From: DATJGR01 sp963787045
Lineage (GTDB): Bacteria > Pseudomonadota > Gammaproteobacteria > Pseudomonadales > Azotimanducaceae
DNA length: 64,000 nt
Direction of reading: 5' to 3'
NCBI GenBank assembly: GCA_963787045.1
Contig: CAWBBR010000002.1
Location: 248,001-312,000, forward strand
Numbering within the stretch: the stretch's first letter is position 1; the number at the start of each line of letters is the position of its first letter. Positions 56,812 to 64,000 of the stretch are shown here, one piece after another. A model generated the notes under the pieces. It did not search any database, was not told the DNA's origin, and was given only the letters and a program-made list of their open reading frames with translations. Made by a program: the position numbers and the translations under genes.

Positions 56812-58002
56812 GTGGACAAAGCCGAACTCAATGCGATCGCGCGTCGCTGTCTCGACTATATCGCCAGCGGAAGTACTGCGATGGCCGACCAACCGCTCGT
56901 GCTCGACGCGACGACGTACACGGACGAGATGTTGTGGCGGCAGGAACGCGAACAACTGTTTCGTAAAGGCGCGACGCTGATCTGTCTCGGTTGCGAAATC
57001 CCGAACCCCGGCGACTTCAAAACCCACGAAGACACCGGCGTACCGATGATCGTCGTGCGCGACCACGCGGGCGAAGTGCACGCGTTCTTGAACGCATGCC
57101 GTCATCGCGGCGCGCGTCTCGAAGACGTGCCGTGCGGTCACAAGGAACGCTTTACCTGCCCGTACCACGCGTGGACGTACGATCTGTCGGGACAACTGAA
57201 ATCGGTCTTCAGGGAAGAAACGTTCGGTCACGTCGACAAGGCGAATCACGGTCTGATCCGGCTACCCGTCCAGGAAAAATACGGGCTCGTTTACGTGAAT
57301 CCCGATCCCGAGGGACGCGTGGATGTCGACGACATCCTCGGCGATCTCGGTCCGCAGCTCGGCACCTGGCATCTATCGGACGCGCAGTTCATCCGCAGCA
57401 AGGAATTGCGCGTGCGCACGAACTGGAAACTCGCGCTCGATACGTTCTGCGAGGGCTATCACTTCGGTCCGCTGCACAAAGACTCGGTCGGCGTGACGTC
57501 GATGACCAATCTGATGACGTACGATCGTTACAAGTACAACCACCGGCTCGGCTTTCCGACGAAGTCGATCGTCGAACTGAAGAACCGGCCGGAGTCGGAG
57601 TGGGATTCGTTCGCACACCTGACGTTCGTGCACTTCCTGTTCCCGAACATCACGCTGCTGGTGTCGCGCGATTTCGTGTACATGTTCCACCTCTATCCCG
57701 GCGAGAAAGTCGACGAACACGTCACGCGGTATCACCTGTACTCGCGCAATCGTCTGACCACGGCCGAGCAACTGGACGCGGCGAGCCAGCACTTCGACTA
57801 CATCTATTCGGTGGTGGAGAACGAGGACTACTGGGTCAGCCGCAACGTGATGAAGAGTTTCAAGTCACGGCTGCATCCGTATTCGATCTTCGGTCGCAAC
57901 GAGCCGTCGCTGATCAACATGCATCGCGCGTTTCGCGAATCGATCGGGCGCGACCCGGACGAGATCGTGTTCAATCCGCAGAAGCGTGCAGGGGCGGCGT
58001 AA
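56812..58002 (+). CDS. Rieske non-heme iron oxygenase, alpha subunit
   Basis: A 396-residue ring-hydroxylating oxygenase. Rieske site C96-R-H98 and C116-P-Y-H119 (NACRHRGARLE, CPYHAWTYD). The mononuclear-iron motif is E214-G-Y-H217-x4-H222 in CEGYHFGPLHKD, with the bridging aspartate at about D210. GTG start at 56812 with GAGGGG 9 bases upstream. It dioxygenates or monooxygenates an aromatic or polycyclic substrate using electrons from an unlinked ferredoxin/reductase. No beta subunit is present, so it is likely an alpha3 type. Convergent with the GGDEF gene. Confidence 0.9.
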   Translation: MDKAELNAIARRCLDYIASGSTAMADQPLVLDATTYTDEMLWRQEREQLFRKGATLICLGCEIPNPGDFKTHEDTGVPMIVVRDHAGEVHAFLNACRHRGARLEDVPCGHKERFTCPYHAWTYDLSGQLKSVFREETFGHVDKANHGLIRLPVQEKYGLVYVNPDPEGRVDVDDILGDLGPQLGTWHLSDAQFIRSKELRVRTNWKLALDTFCEGYHFGPLHKDSVGVTSMTNLMTYDRYKYNHRLGFPTKSIVELKNRPESEWDSFAHLTFVHFLFPNITLLVSRDFVYMFHLYPGEKVDEHVTRYHLYSRNRLTTAEQLDAASQHFDYIYSVVENEDYWVSRNVMKSFKSRLHPYSIFGRNEPSLINMHRAFRESIGRDPDEIVFNPQKRAGAA

Positions 58003-58029
58003 CGCGACGGGACGGGAAGGGCAGTGTGG

Positions 58030-59556
58030 TCACTCGGTGCAAACGCGGTTTCGACCGGCATCTTTTGCCCGATAGAGCGCGCGGTCGGCGTGCGTGAGGA
58101 TATGGTCGATGCCGTGATCGGCGTGCGACATGGTCGCGACGCCGATGCTCGCGGTCACCGAGATCGGCCCGCCCTTCGCATCGGCGATGATCTGTTCGTT
58201 GATCGTGCGGCGCAGGCGCTGCGCGAGTTTGATCGCGCCTTCGCGGTCGGTGTCGGGCAGCAGCATCGCGAACTCTTCGCCGCCGATCCGCGCGGAGACG
58301 TCGGAGATCCGCTTCACTTCCTGCGTGACGCTCGCGATCACCTGCAGCACGCGATCGCCGACATCGTGCCCGTGCGTGTCGTTGACGGTCTTGAAGCTGT
58401 CCATGTCGAGCAGCAGCACGCTCATCGGCTGATGGCCGCGCTTGACGCGTTCCGTCTCTTCGGCGAGACGCTGCATGAAGAAGCGGCGGTTGTAGAGTCC
58501 GGTCAGGAAGTCGGTATGCGCGAGCCGCTCCATCTCCAGCTTGATCTTGGTGAGCTCGGTAATGTCGCGGAACACCAGCGCCATTTCCTGCGGGCGCTCG
58601 GCGTCGCTCGACAGCGGCGTTGCCAGCACGTGAAACGAACGGCTGCCCACGGTGATCTCTGCGTTGGAGAACAGCCCGACGAGCAGACCCGGCAGCAGCG
58701 GCGTTTGAATGAAGTTCATCGCGGGCTGATTCAGCGCGGCTTCGATCGGCATACCGAACGTGGCCGCCGCAGCCGGATTCAGATCGATGATGCGGCCGTC
58801 GCGCCTGATGACCACGACGCCGTCCATGAGCTGCTCGACCACGCGGTTGCGTATTGCGGGCGTCACTTCGAGCAGGCCGAAGCGCAGCACGCTGTCGTTC
58901 ATCAACAGCGCCGACAGCGCGAAGCCGAGCGTGGTGAGGTCGAAGCCCGGTATCGCATACCAGCCCGACAGCGACAGTACGTTCAGCGCAGACGTGACCA
59001 CCGGCGCCGCGATCACGGCGACCAGAGCCTTGCGATAGCGTTTCGAGCTCGACAGTTCGAAACCGAGAATCACCGTGCCCGCGAACAGCAGCAGGTAAGC
59101 GTAGATCTCGTTGACGATCATCCACGGGCCGATTTGCGACACCCAGCCCACGTACCCGGCGCGTTCGACGGTGTGCGGCGACTGCCACACCAGCTCGTGC
59201 CACTCGTTTGTCAGCGCGAGTACGAGAGAGATGGTCGGTATGATGCTTATCGCGACCAGCGTCGCGGTGGCGACTCGCCGCTGTCGCCGCGTATAGGACA
59301 ACGCGAACCAGAACCAGCACACGCACAGAAAGAAGAAGCCGGGGCTTTGCAGGTGCATGCCGAGCATCTTCAACTCGGGCGTGGTCGTCAGCGTGCCGAA
59401 CAGCTCACCGGCCGACCAGACGATGACGCAAGTACACAGCGCCAGCAACGCGGTGACGCCGGGAACGTTGGGGCTGCGACGTACGACGCGCAGCGTATAG
59501 CTCGCGAGAATTACCGCGATCAGCGAGGGCAGCGACCAGACGGTCAGCTGAAACAT
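58030..59556 (-). CDS. diguanylate cyclase with 7TM-type N-terminus and PAS domain
   Basis: A 508-residue protein. The N-terminal half (about 1-230) has seven or eight helices (SLPSLIAVILASYTLRVV, ALLALCTCVIVWSAGELFG, FFFLCVCWFWFALSYTRR) like the 7TM histidine-kinase sensor module. A PAS domain (about 236-336) is followed by GGDEF (about 345-508) with active motif GGEEF (425-429) and an intact RxxD inhibitory site RISD (416-419) five residues upstream. It should make c-di-GMP from GTP with product inhibition. Located between two oxygenase genes on the opposite strand. The ATG at 59556 begins before the first helix. Confidence 0.9.
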   Translation of the reverse strand: MFQLTVWSLPSLIAVILASYTLRVVRRSPNVPGVTALLALCTCVIVWSAGELFGTLTTTPELKMLGMHLQSPGFFFLCVCWFWFALSYTRRQRRVATATLVAISIIPTISLVLALTNEWHELVWQSPHTVERAGYVGWVSQIGPWMIVNEIYAYLLLFAGTVILGFELSSSKRYRKALVAVIAAPVVTSALNVLSLSGWYAIPGFDLTTLGFALSALLMNDSVLRFGLLEVTPAIRNRVVEQLMDGVVVIRRDGRIIDLNPAAAATFGMPIEAALNQPAMNFIQTPLLPGLLVGLFSNAEITVGSRSFHVLATPLSSDAERPQEMALVFRDITELTKIKLEMERLAHTDFLTGLYNRRFFMQRLAEETERVKRGHQPMSVLLLDMDSFKTVNDTHGHDVGDRVLQVIASVTQEVKRISDVSARIGGEEFAMLLPDTDREGAIKLAQRLRRTINEQIIADAKGGPISVTASIGVATMSHADHGIDHILTHADRALYRAKDAGRNRVCTE

Positions 59557-59652
59557 GACAGCAGCGCTTCCGTGTTCTGCATGCAGGGCGGGTGGGTGCG
59601 GGAGACTGCACAAGCGTCGGGCATGGCGTGGATTAGCTCAATCGAACCGCGG

Positions 59653-59811
59653 ATGGAACATGACGCGGTTCACATCCCGGGGTGCGAAACCGTGACACGA
59701 GACACCCGGGAAGAGACCGCGACGCTGCGGCGGCTGATCGAGTTCGAACGCGCGCGGAAAGCGCCGCCCGCAGTTGGGGTTATCATCGAATTGAACGCGA
59801 GGGAACATTGA
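59653..59811 (+). CDS. possible small protein upstream of the 72-residue gene
   Basis: An open frame of 52 codons from ATG 59653 (or 39 codons from GTG 59692) ending one base before the next start. The last part, ETATLRRLIEFERARKAPPA and VGVIIELNAREH, is amphipathic and could be a real microprotein. There is no ribosome-binding site that I would call strong and no recognised family. Low confidence. The remaining bases 59557-59652 show nothing I can identify. Confidence 0.3.
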   Translation: MEHDAVHIPGCETVTRDTREETATLRRLIEFERARKAPPAVGVIIELNAREH

Positions 59812-59812
59812 G

Positions 59813-60031
59813 ATGCCGGCGCTGAAACATCCACTTACTGGCGCTATTTACACGCTGCGCCCCGACGGGCTCGTCGACGTCGACAACAACGGCTTGCGCG
59901 GCGTGTTCTATTTCGACGGGCGCCATCACTCCGGCGATCTGACATTCGCCGATCCGCACATGCTGTTGTGGCTGGCGGGTCCGCAATTGCCGAGCACCGT
60001 GGTGAGCCGACGCAGCCACAAGGTGACGTGA
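59813..60031 (+). CDS. small protein of unknown function next to a Rieske oxygenase
   Basis: A 72-residue protein: MPALKHPLTGAIYTLRPDG, LVDVDNNGLRGVFYFDGRHH and ADPHMLLWLAGPQLPS. It is soluble, beta-rich in appearance and without cysteines. A GAGGG ribosome-binding site lies 8-11 bases upstream. It ends 50 bases before the oxygenase at 60082 on the same strand, so the two are probably cotranscribed and it may be an accessory protein. I know of no characterised homologue. Confidence 0.7.
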   Translation: MPALKHPLTGAIYTLRPDGLVDVDNNGLRGVFYFDGRHHSGDLTFADPHMLLWLAGPQLPSTVVSRRSHKVT

Positions 60032-60081
60032 CCCTCAGGCTCAAAAAGACATTCGATTTTCACAGTAGGCAGGAAACGATC

Positions 60082-61416
60082 ATGGCAGCTACTCAGCGAC
60101 AAACCCGTTCGGCAGGCATCAGCTATCAGGAACTGATCAGCCGCGATGTGGTTGCGCCGCCGCTCACGTTGACACTCGAGAACAAATTCGAAGGCCCGCC
60201 GACGACGGTTCCGGTGAGCCGCTACACGACGCAGGCGTTCCACGACCTCGAAATGCGCAACATGTGGCCGAAGGTCTGGCAGATGGCGTGCCGCGAAGAA
60301 GAGATTCCGAACGTCGGCGACTACACGACGTACGAGATCGGCAGTTACTCGATCATCGTCGTGCGCACGCAGCAGGGATTCCGCGCGCACCACAACGTAT
60401 GTCGTCATCGCGGCCGACGTCTGTGCGACGCAGACGGACATGCCTCGAGTTTCATCTGCCCGTTCCACGGTTTCAGCTGGAACCTGGATGGATCGCTGCG
60501 CTCGGTGACGTCGGAGTGGGATTTCCCGCACATCGACAAGAAGAACTTCAATCTGAACGCGGTGCTGTGCGACACGTGGGGCGGCTGGGTGTTCATCAAC
60601 ATGGATGTGAACGCCGAACCGCTGTCGAAGTTCCTCGGCGATCTGCCGCAGCACTTTGCCGTGTGGAAGCCGGAGAGCCGTTACATCGAGGCTCACGTCG
60701 CCAAGGTGATGGCGTGCAACTGGAAGGTCTGCCAGGAAGCATTCATGGAGGCGTTCCACGTCATCCACACGCACCCGCAGATACTCGTTGGGATCGGCGA
60801 CGAGAATTCGCAATACGATGCGTGGGGCAATTTCTCGCGTGCGATCACGCCGAATGCAACGCCGAGCCCGCACCTCAAGTTCAAGCCCACCGAGCAGGAA
60901 CTGTTCGATTCGGTGACGATGCGTTACCTCGACCAGCCCGCATTGGGCGAGGTGCCCGCCGGCACGACAGCGCGGGCGATGATGGCGGCCGGCGGCCGCA
61001 TGAGCCTTCAACCGATCGTTGGCGAAGACACGCCGATCTCCGATGCGTGCGTTTCCGACAGCATCTATTACACGCTGTTCCCGAACTTCCATCCGTGGGG
61101 CGGCTACAACCGCATCGTGTACCGGTTCCGCCCGTACCAGAATCGCTTCGACAAATCGGTCATGGAGTGTTACTACCTGAGCCCGTTCGCCGGGGAGCGA
61201 CCGGCACCCGCGAAGATGCATTGGCTCGAAGAGGATCAACCGTGGACCGACGCACCGGAGCTCGGCATGTTGGCGAAAGTGTTCACGCAGGACACGTTCA
61301 ATCTGCCGAAGGTGCAGCTCGGGCTGGAGGCGGCGCAGTACAACGACATCGTGCTGGCGAACTATCAGGAAACGAAAATCCGCCACTTCCACCAGTTGCT
61401 GAAGAACTACCTCTAG
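60082..61416 (+). CDS. Rieske non-heme iron oxygenase, alpha subunit
   Basis: A 444-residue oxygenase. Rieske site C107-R-H109 and C126-P-F-H129 (NVCRHRGRRLC, CPFHGFSWNLDG). Mononuclear-iron motif E223-A-F-H226-x4-H231 in FMEAFHVIHTHP. The C-terminal region has SDSIYYTLFPNFHPWGGYNR. A good AGGAAACGATC ribosome-binding site precedes the ATG at 60082. A 45-residue N-terminal leader (QELISRDVVAPPLTL) before the first helix is typical of the phthalate/aromatic oxygenase group. It hydroxylates an unknown organic substrate; no ferredoxin or reductase gene is nearby. Convergent with the cysteine desulfurase-like gene. Confidence 0.9.
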   Translation: MAATQRQTRSAGISYQELISRDVVAPPLTLTLENKFEGPPTTVPVSRYTTQAFHDLEMRNMWPKVWQMACREEEIPNVGDYTTYEIGSYSIIVVRTQQGFRAHHNVCRHRGRRLCDADGHASSFICPFHGFSWNLDGSLRSVTSEWDFPHIDKKNFNLNAVLCDTWGGWVFINMDVNAEPLSKFLGDLPQHFAVWKPESRYIEAHVAKVMACNWKVCQEAFMEAFHVIHTHPQILVGIGDENSQYDAWGNFSRAITPNATPSPHLKFKPTEQELFDSVTMRYLDQPALGEVPAGTTARAMMAAGGRMSLQPIVGEDTPISDACVSDSIYYTLFPNFHPWGGYNRIVYRFRPYQNRFDKSVMECYYLSPFAGERPAPAKMHWLEEDQPWTDAPELGMLAKVFTQDTFNLPKVQLGLEAAQYNDIVLANYQETKIRHFHQLLKNYL

Positions 61417-61452
61417 TCGACGCTCGCGGCGTTGCGCGCGAGCGCGGCGCCG

Positions 61453-63178
61453 CTATCGCATGCAGTCGCGGCTCAGCGCGAAAACCTGCAGTTCGCCCAA
61501 CTCGCCGTCGAGGCGCGAATCGTTGCCGAGCGCGGAGGGCGCCAACGCTTTCGCTCGCAGCCGCGCGTCGTCGAGAAACTGTCCATAGAGCCGCGCGCGT
61601 TCGGCAGCAGATCGGGCGGTGGGCTCGACTCGCCCGGCGCTCAGCGCCGCTTCCAGCGACAGGTGCTCGTACTGGGCGCGGGACTTCGCGTGCGTCCACG
61701 TGCCGGTGTCGAGTTCGAAGTGATACAGCGGTATGAAGCGGTGGCCGTGTTCGGCGACGAACTCCACCGCGTCGATGAGATAGTCCGCTTCGGCGTCGTC
61801 CATCGCGTAGTGGAAGCCGATGCGACACCAGCCGGGCTTGATGCCGCCGAAGCCTTTCTTCACCCACTCGCGATAGCGATCTGATCGCGCGACGTCGATC
61901 TGCAGCAGCCGGTGGCCGTACGGTCCCGCACACGAGCAACCGGCGCGCGACTGAATTCCGAACAGGTCGTTCAGTAGCGCGGTGACGAACTTCGGATGCA
62001 GGTATCGGCCGTGAGGATCTTTGATGTTCAACGACACGATTGCGATGCGGCGCGCGGGATCCGGGTTGCCGAGAATCTCGATCGAAGGCAGCCGTTGCCA
62101 ACGCCGCATGGCGCGTTCGAGCAACTCGCCGTCGCGCGCCTCGATGCGCTCGCTGGTGATCCAGTCTTTCACGCGCAACGCGAGCGCGGCTTTCAGCACC
62201 TGCAGCGTGCCGGGTGTGCCGGCCTTTTCGCGCTCTTCGATGTCGGCGATGAAGTCCTGATCGACCTCGCTCACGTAGTCGACCGTGCCGCCGGCCGCGA
62301 CCGTTGGCGGAAGGTGCTCCTTGTACAGGCGCTTGTTGAATACCAGGATGCCGCTCGAGCCGGGGCCGCCGAGATACTTGTGCGGCGACAGGAACACCGC
62401 GTCGAGCGACGCGTCGCCGTCGCTGCGACCGCGGATTCATGTCGATCTGCACGTACGGCGCGCTCGCGGCGTAGTCGAAACACGCGATCGCGTCGTGTGC
62501 GTGCAGCAATCGCGCGATCGCGTGCACGGGCGTGCGGATACCGGTGACGTTCGAGGCCGCCGAGAACGAACCGATGCGGATCCGCGATTGGTATCTGGGG
62601 TCGCGGAGCAGCGCTTCGAGGTGCGCGAGATCGATCGCGCCGTCGGCGTCGAGGCGAACTTCCACGACCGTCGCGAATCCTTCGCGCCACGACACTTCGT
62701 TGGAGTGGTGTTCGAACGGACCGACGAACACCACCGGCTGCTGCGCACGCAGGTGCGCTTCGAACTCGCGCCTGCCGTCCACACCGATGCACGCGTCGAG
62801 TTCGTCGGCGATCCGCGCGCGGGTGGCCGGCGGGCAATACACCCCGAGAATCTGCTGCAGTTTATTGATTGCGCCCGTGGCTCCGGTGCCGATTGCGATG
62901 ATGCGTCCGTCGGGACCGGCGTTGACGGAGCCTTTGATCGAAGTCTCGGCTTCGCGCAACAGTTGCGTCATGTTGCGGCCGGTCGTGTCGTCTTCGGTGT
63001 GCGTGTTCGCGTAGGTGCGTTGCAGGCTCTGCAGATAGTTCTCTACGAACAGCAGGCAGCGCCCCGACGCGGTGTAGTCGCAATACACCATCAACCGTTC
63101 GCCGAACGGCGTGGTGAACGTGGAGTCGACGCCGACGATCTGCTCTCGAAGGTACTCGAAACTCGCGGACGGCTGCAT
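61453..63178 (-). CDS. cysteine desulfurase-like class V aminotransferase (frameshifted at about 62422)
   Basis: About 575 residues over one net +1 change, longer than IscS/SufS (about 400). The N-terminal part: VYCDYTASGRCLLFVENYLQ, HTEDDTTGRNMTQLL, AIGTGATGAINKLQQIL, FVGPFEHHSNEVSW. The PLP lysine is in FLSPHKYLGGPG and the reactive cysteine in SRAGCSCAGPYGH. A C-terminal extension of about 120 residues follows (DVARSDRYREWVKKGFGGIK and the HFELDTGTWTHAKSR region). Removing one C in TCGCAGCGACGGC restores SQDGDASLDAVFLSPHK. It may supply sulfur for Fe-S cluster assembly or thiolation. Its neighbours are Rieske enzymes. Function inferred from fold only. Confidence 0.84.
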
Positions 63179-63222
63179 GGGCGGCCTTTCAAGTTGCGGA
63201 ACACACCTCTAGGATCGCACGC

Positions 63223-64000
63223 ATGCAGATACGACGTTTGGGTAATCTCTGGCCGGTCAGCCGGTTGACGCTCGGCGGCGGCGGGTTGGGGCAGGTGTGG
63301 GGGCGAACCGATCGCGAAGAAGCGGTGGCCACCGTGCATGCGGCGGTCGACGGCGGCATTACGCTGTTCGATCTGGCGCCGCTGTATGGGCGCGGCGAGG
63401 CGGAAGCCGTCATCGGCGCCGCGTTCGAAGGTCGGCCGCCCGCGGGCGTGCGCTTCGCGACGAAGTGTCAGCTCGGCACGCCGTCGGTGGCGTCGGAATC
63501 GGCGGCGATCATTCGCAAGCACCTCGAACGCAGTCTGACCGCGATGCGCCTCTCGCACGTCGACCTGCTTCTGCTGCACTCGAACATCATTCCCGACGGC
63601 TATCGTTTTCCGCGCGACGCCGCGGTGCAGGATCGATTCGCCACACCGGTATCGATCTATCGCGATCACGTGATTCCGACATTCGAAGCGCTGATGCGCG
63701 AAGGAATGATCGGCAACTGGGGCATTACCGGCGTAGGGCTGCCGGACACGATCATCGACGCGCTGCGCACCGATCCCAAGCCGGCGGTCGTGCAATGCGT
63801 CGCCAACTGCCTCGACTCGGCCGGCGGCATGCGGCGTTTCGACGAACCGGCGCGACCGCGCGACATCATCGCGGCCGCGCGAGCCGCGGGCGTCGGCATC
63901 GAAGGGATTCGCGCCGTGCAGGCCGGTGCGCTAACGGATCAGCTCGACCGGGAACTTCCGACGAACGACCCCGATCGCCTCGATTACGAACGCGCCGCGC
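63223..64000 (+). CDS. aldo/keto reductase (3' end beyond window)
   Basis: The first 259 residues of a TIM-barrel aldo/keto reductase. GRTDREEAVATVHAAVDGGI, LFDLAPLYGRGEAEAVIG (Asp and Tyr of the catalytic set), RFATKCQLGTPS (catalytic Lys) and LSHVDLLLLHSN (catalytic His) are visible, followed by REGMIGNWGITGVGLPD. It reduces carbonyls or oxidises sugars using NADPH; the precise group (AKR12/13-like) is not certain. It is divergent from the cysteine desulfurase-like gene, with 44 bases between starts, and continues past the right edge. Confidence 0.87.
   Translation, partial: MQIRRLGNLWPVSRLTLGGGGLGQVWGRTDREEAVATVHAAVDGGITLFDLAPLYGRGEAEAVIGAAFEGRPPAGVRFATKCQLGTPSVASESAAIIRKHLERSLTAMRLSHVDLLLLHSNIIPDGYRFPRDAAVQDRFATPVSIYRDHVIPTFEALMREGMIGNWGITGVGLPDTIIDALRTDPKPAVVQCVANCLDSAGGMRRFDEPARPRDIIAAARAAGVGIEGIRAVQAGALTDQLDRELPTNDPDRLDYERAA

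Overview
The window is a GC-rich, gene-dense bacterial chromosome segment. Nearly every base is coding, genes abut or overlap by 1-4 bases (ATGA, GTGA, TTGA and TGATG junctions), and no gene-free stretch reaches 300 bases. Several families point to a gammaproteobacterium: a PA2778/PA2779-type pair, a DUF6316-like small protein, an mcl-PHA depolymerase of Pseudomonas type and a tRNA 2-selenouridine synthase. The abundance of Rieske oxygenases, alpha/beta hydrolases, SDRs, a flavin monooxygenase-like ACAD, an LLM oxidoreductase, a CaiB CoA-transferase and PHA genes suggests a catabolically versatile degrader of organic or polycyclic compounds. The placement is inference; there is no rRNA, tRNA, CRISPR array, IS element or phage gene to anchor it.

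Layout. 1-4175: a PhyH dioxygenase followed by three tandem paralogous FtsX/MacB-type permeases (the last runs off the left edge). 4248-9783: amidohydrolase, histidine phosphatase, ACAD-like flavoprotein, a probable diiron ferritin-like protein and an ABC1/UbiB kinase. 9735-12298: PHA depolymerase and PHA synthase operon. 12424-15943: hydrolase, MFS transporter, LLM oxidoreductase, DUF6316-like protein. 16044-19208: type 2 isoleucyl-tRNA synthetase. 19351-20154: an oxygenase-like protein whose catalytic-iron motif precedes its Rieske motif. 20223-27321: a secreted small protein divergent from a LysR-led run of hydrolase, GH78 rhamnosidase, cobalt-type nitrile hydratase (beta, alpha, His-rich accessory protein) and a PPOX protein. 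27322-34090: mnmH, Sel1 lipoprotein, msrA, zinc-ribbon protein, PPOX, CaiB and an Hsp70-like protein. 34081-41093: NUDIX, thioesterase, GST, MAPEG, epoxide hydrolase-like, hydrolase, MetE-like and the PA2778/PA2779-type pair. 41221-47588: lemA and two TPM-domain genes, methyltransferase, TM2 protein, tyrosine phosphatase, metY, hydrolase. 47682-51679: AraC regulator, two SDRs, NnrU, hydrolase. 51842-56690: GldA-like ATPase, fused GldF-GldG permease, DUF4340 protein. 56812-64000: two Rieske oxygenases flanking a diguanylate cyclase, one or two small proteins, a long cysteine desulfurase-like enzyme and an aldo/keto reductase (partial at the right edge).

A striking property is that fourteen genes carry sixteen single-base-scale frameshifts. 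Fifteen of the sixteen are a net +1 and one is a net -1 (or +2), while the coding sequence on both sides remains well conserved. I read these as probable sequencing or assembly insertions, and annotate each gene across its frameshift.

The most interesting candidates are the permuted mini Rieske oxygenase (19351-20154), the rhamnosidase plus nitrile hydratase operon with its LysR-type operator, the diiron protein coupled to an ABC1 kinase, and the PhyH plus triple permease operon.
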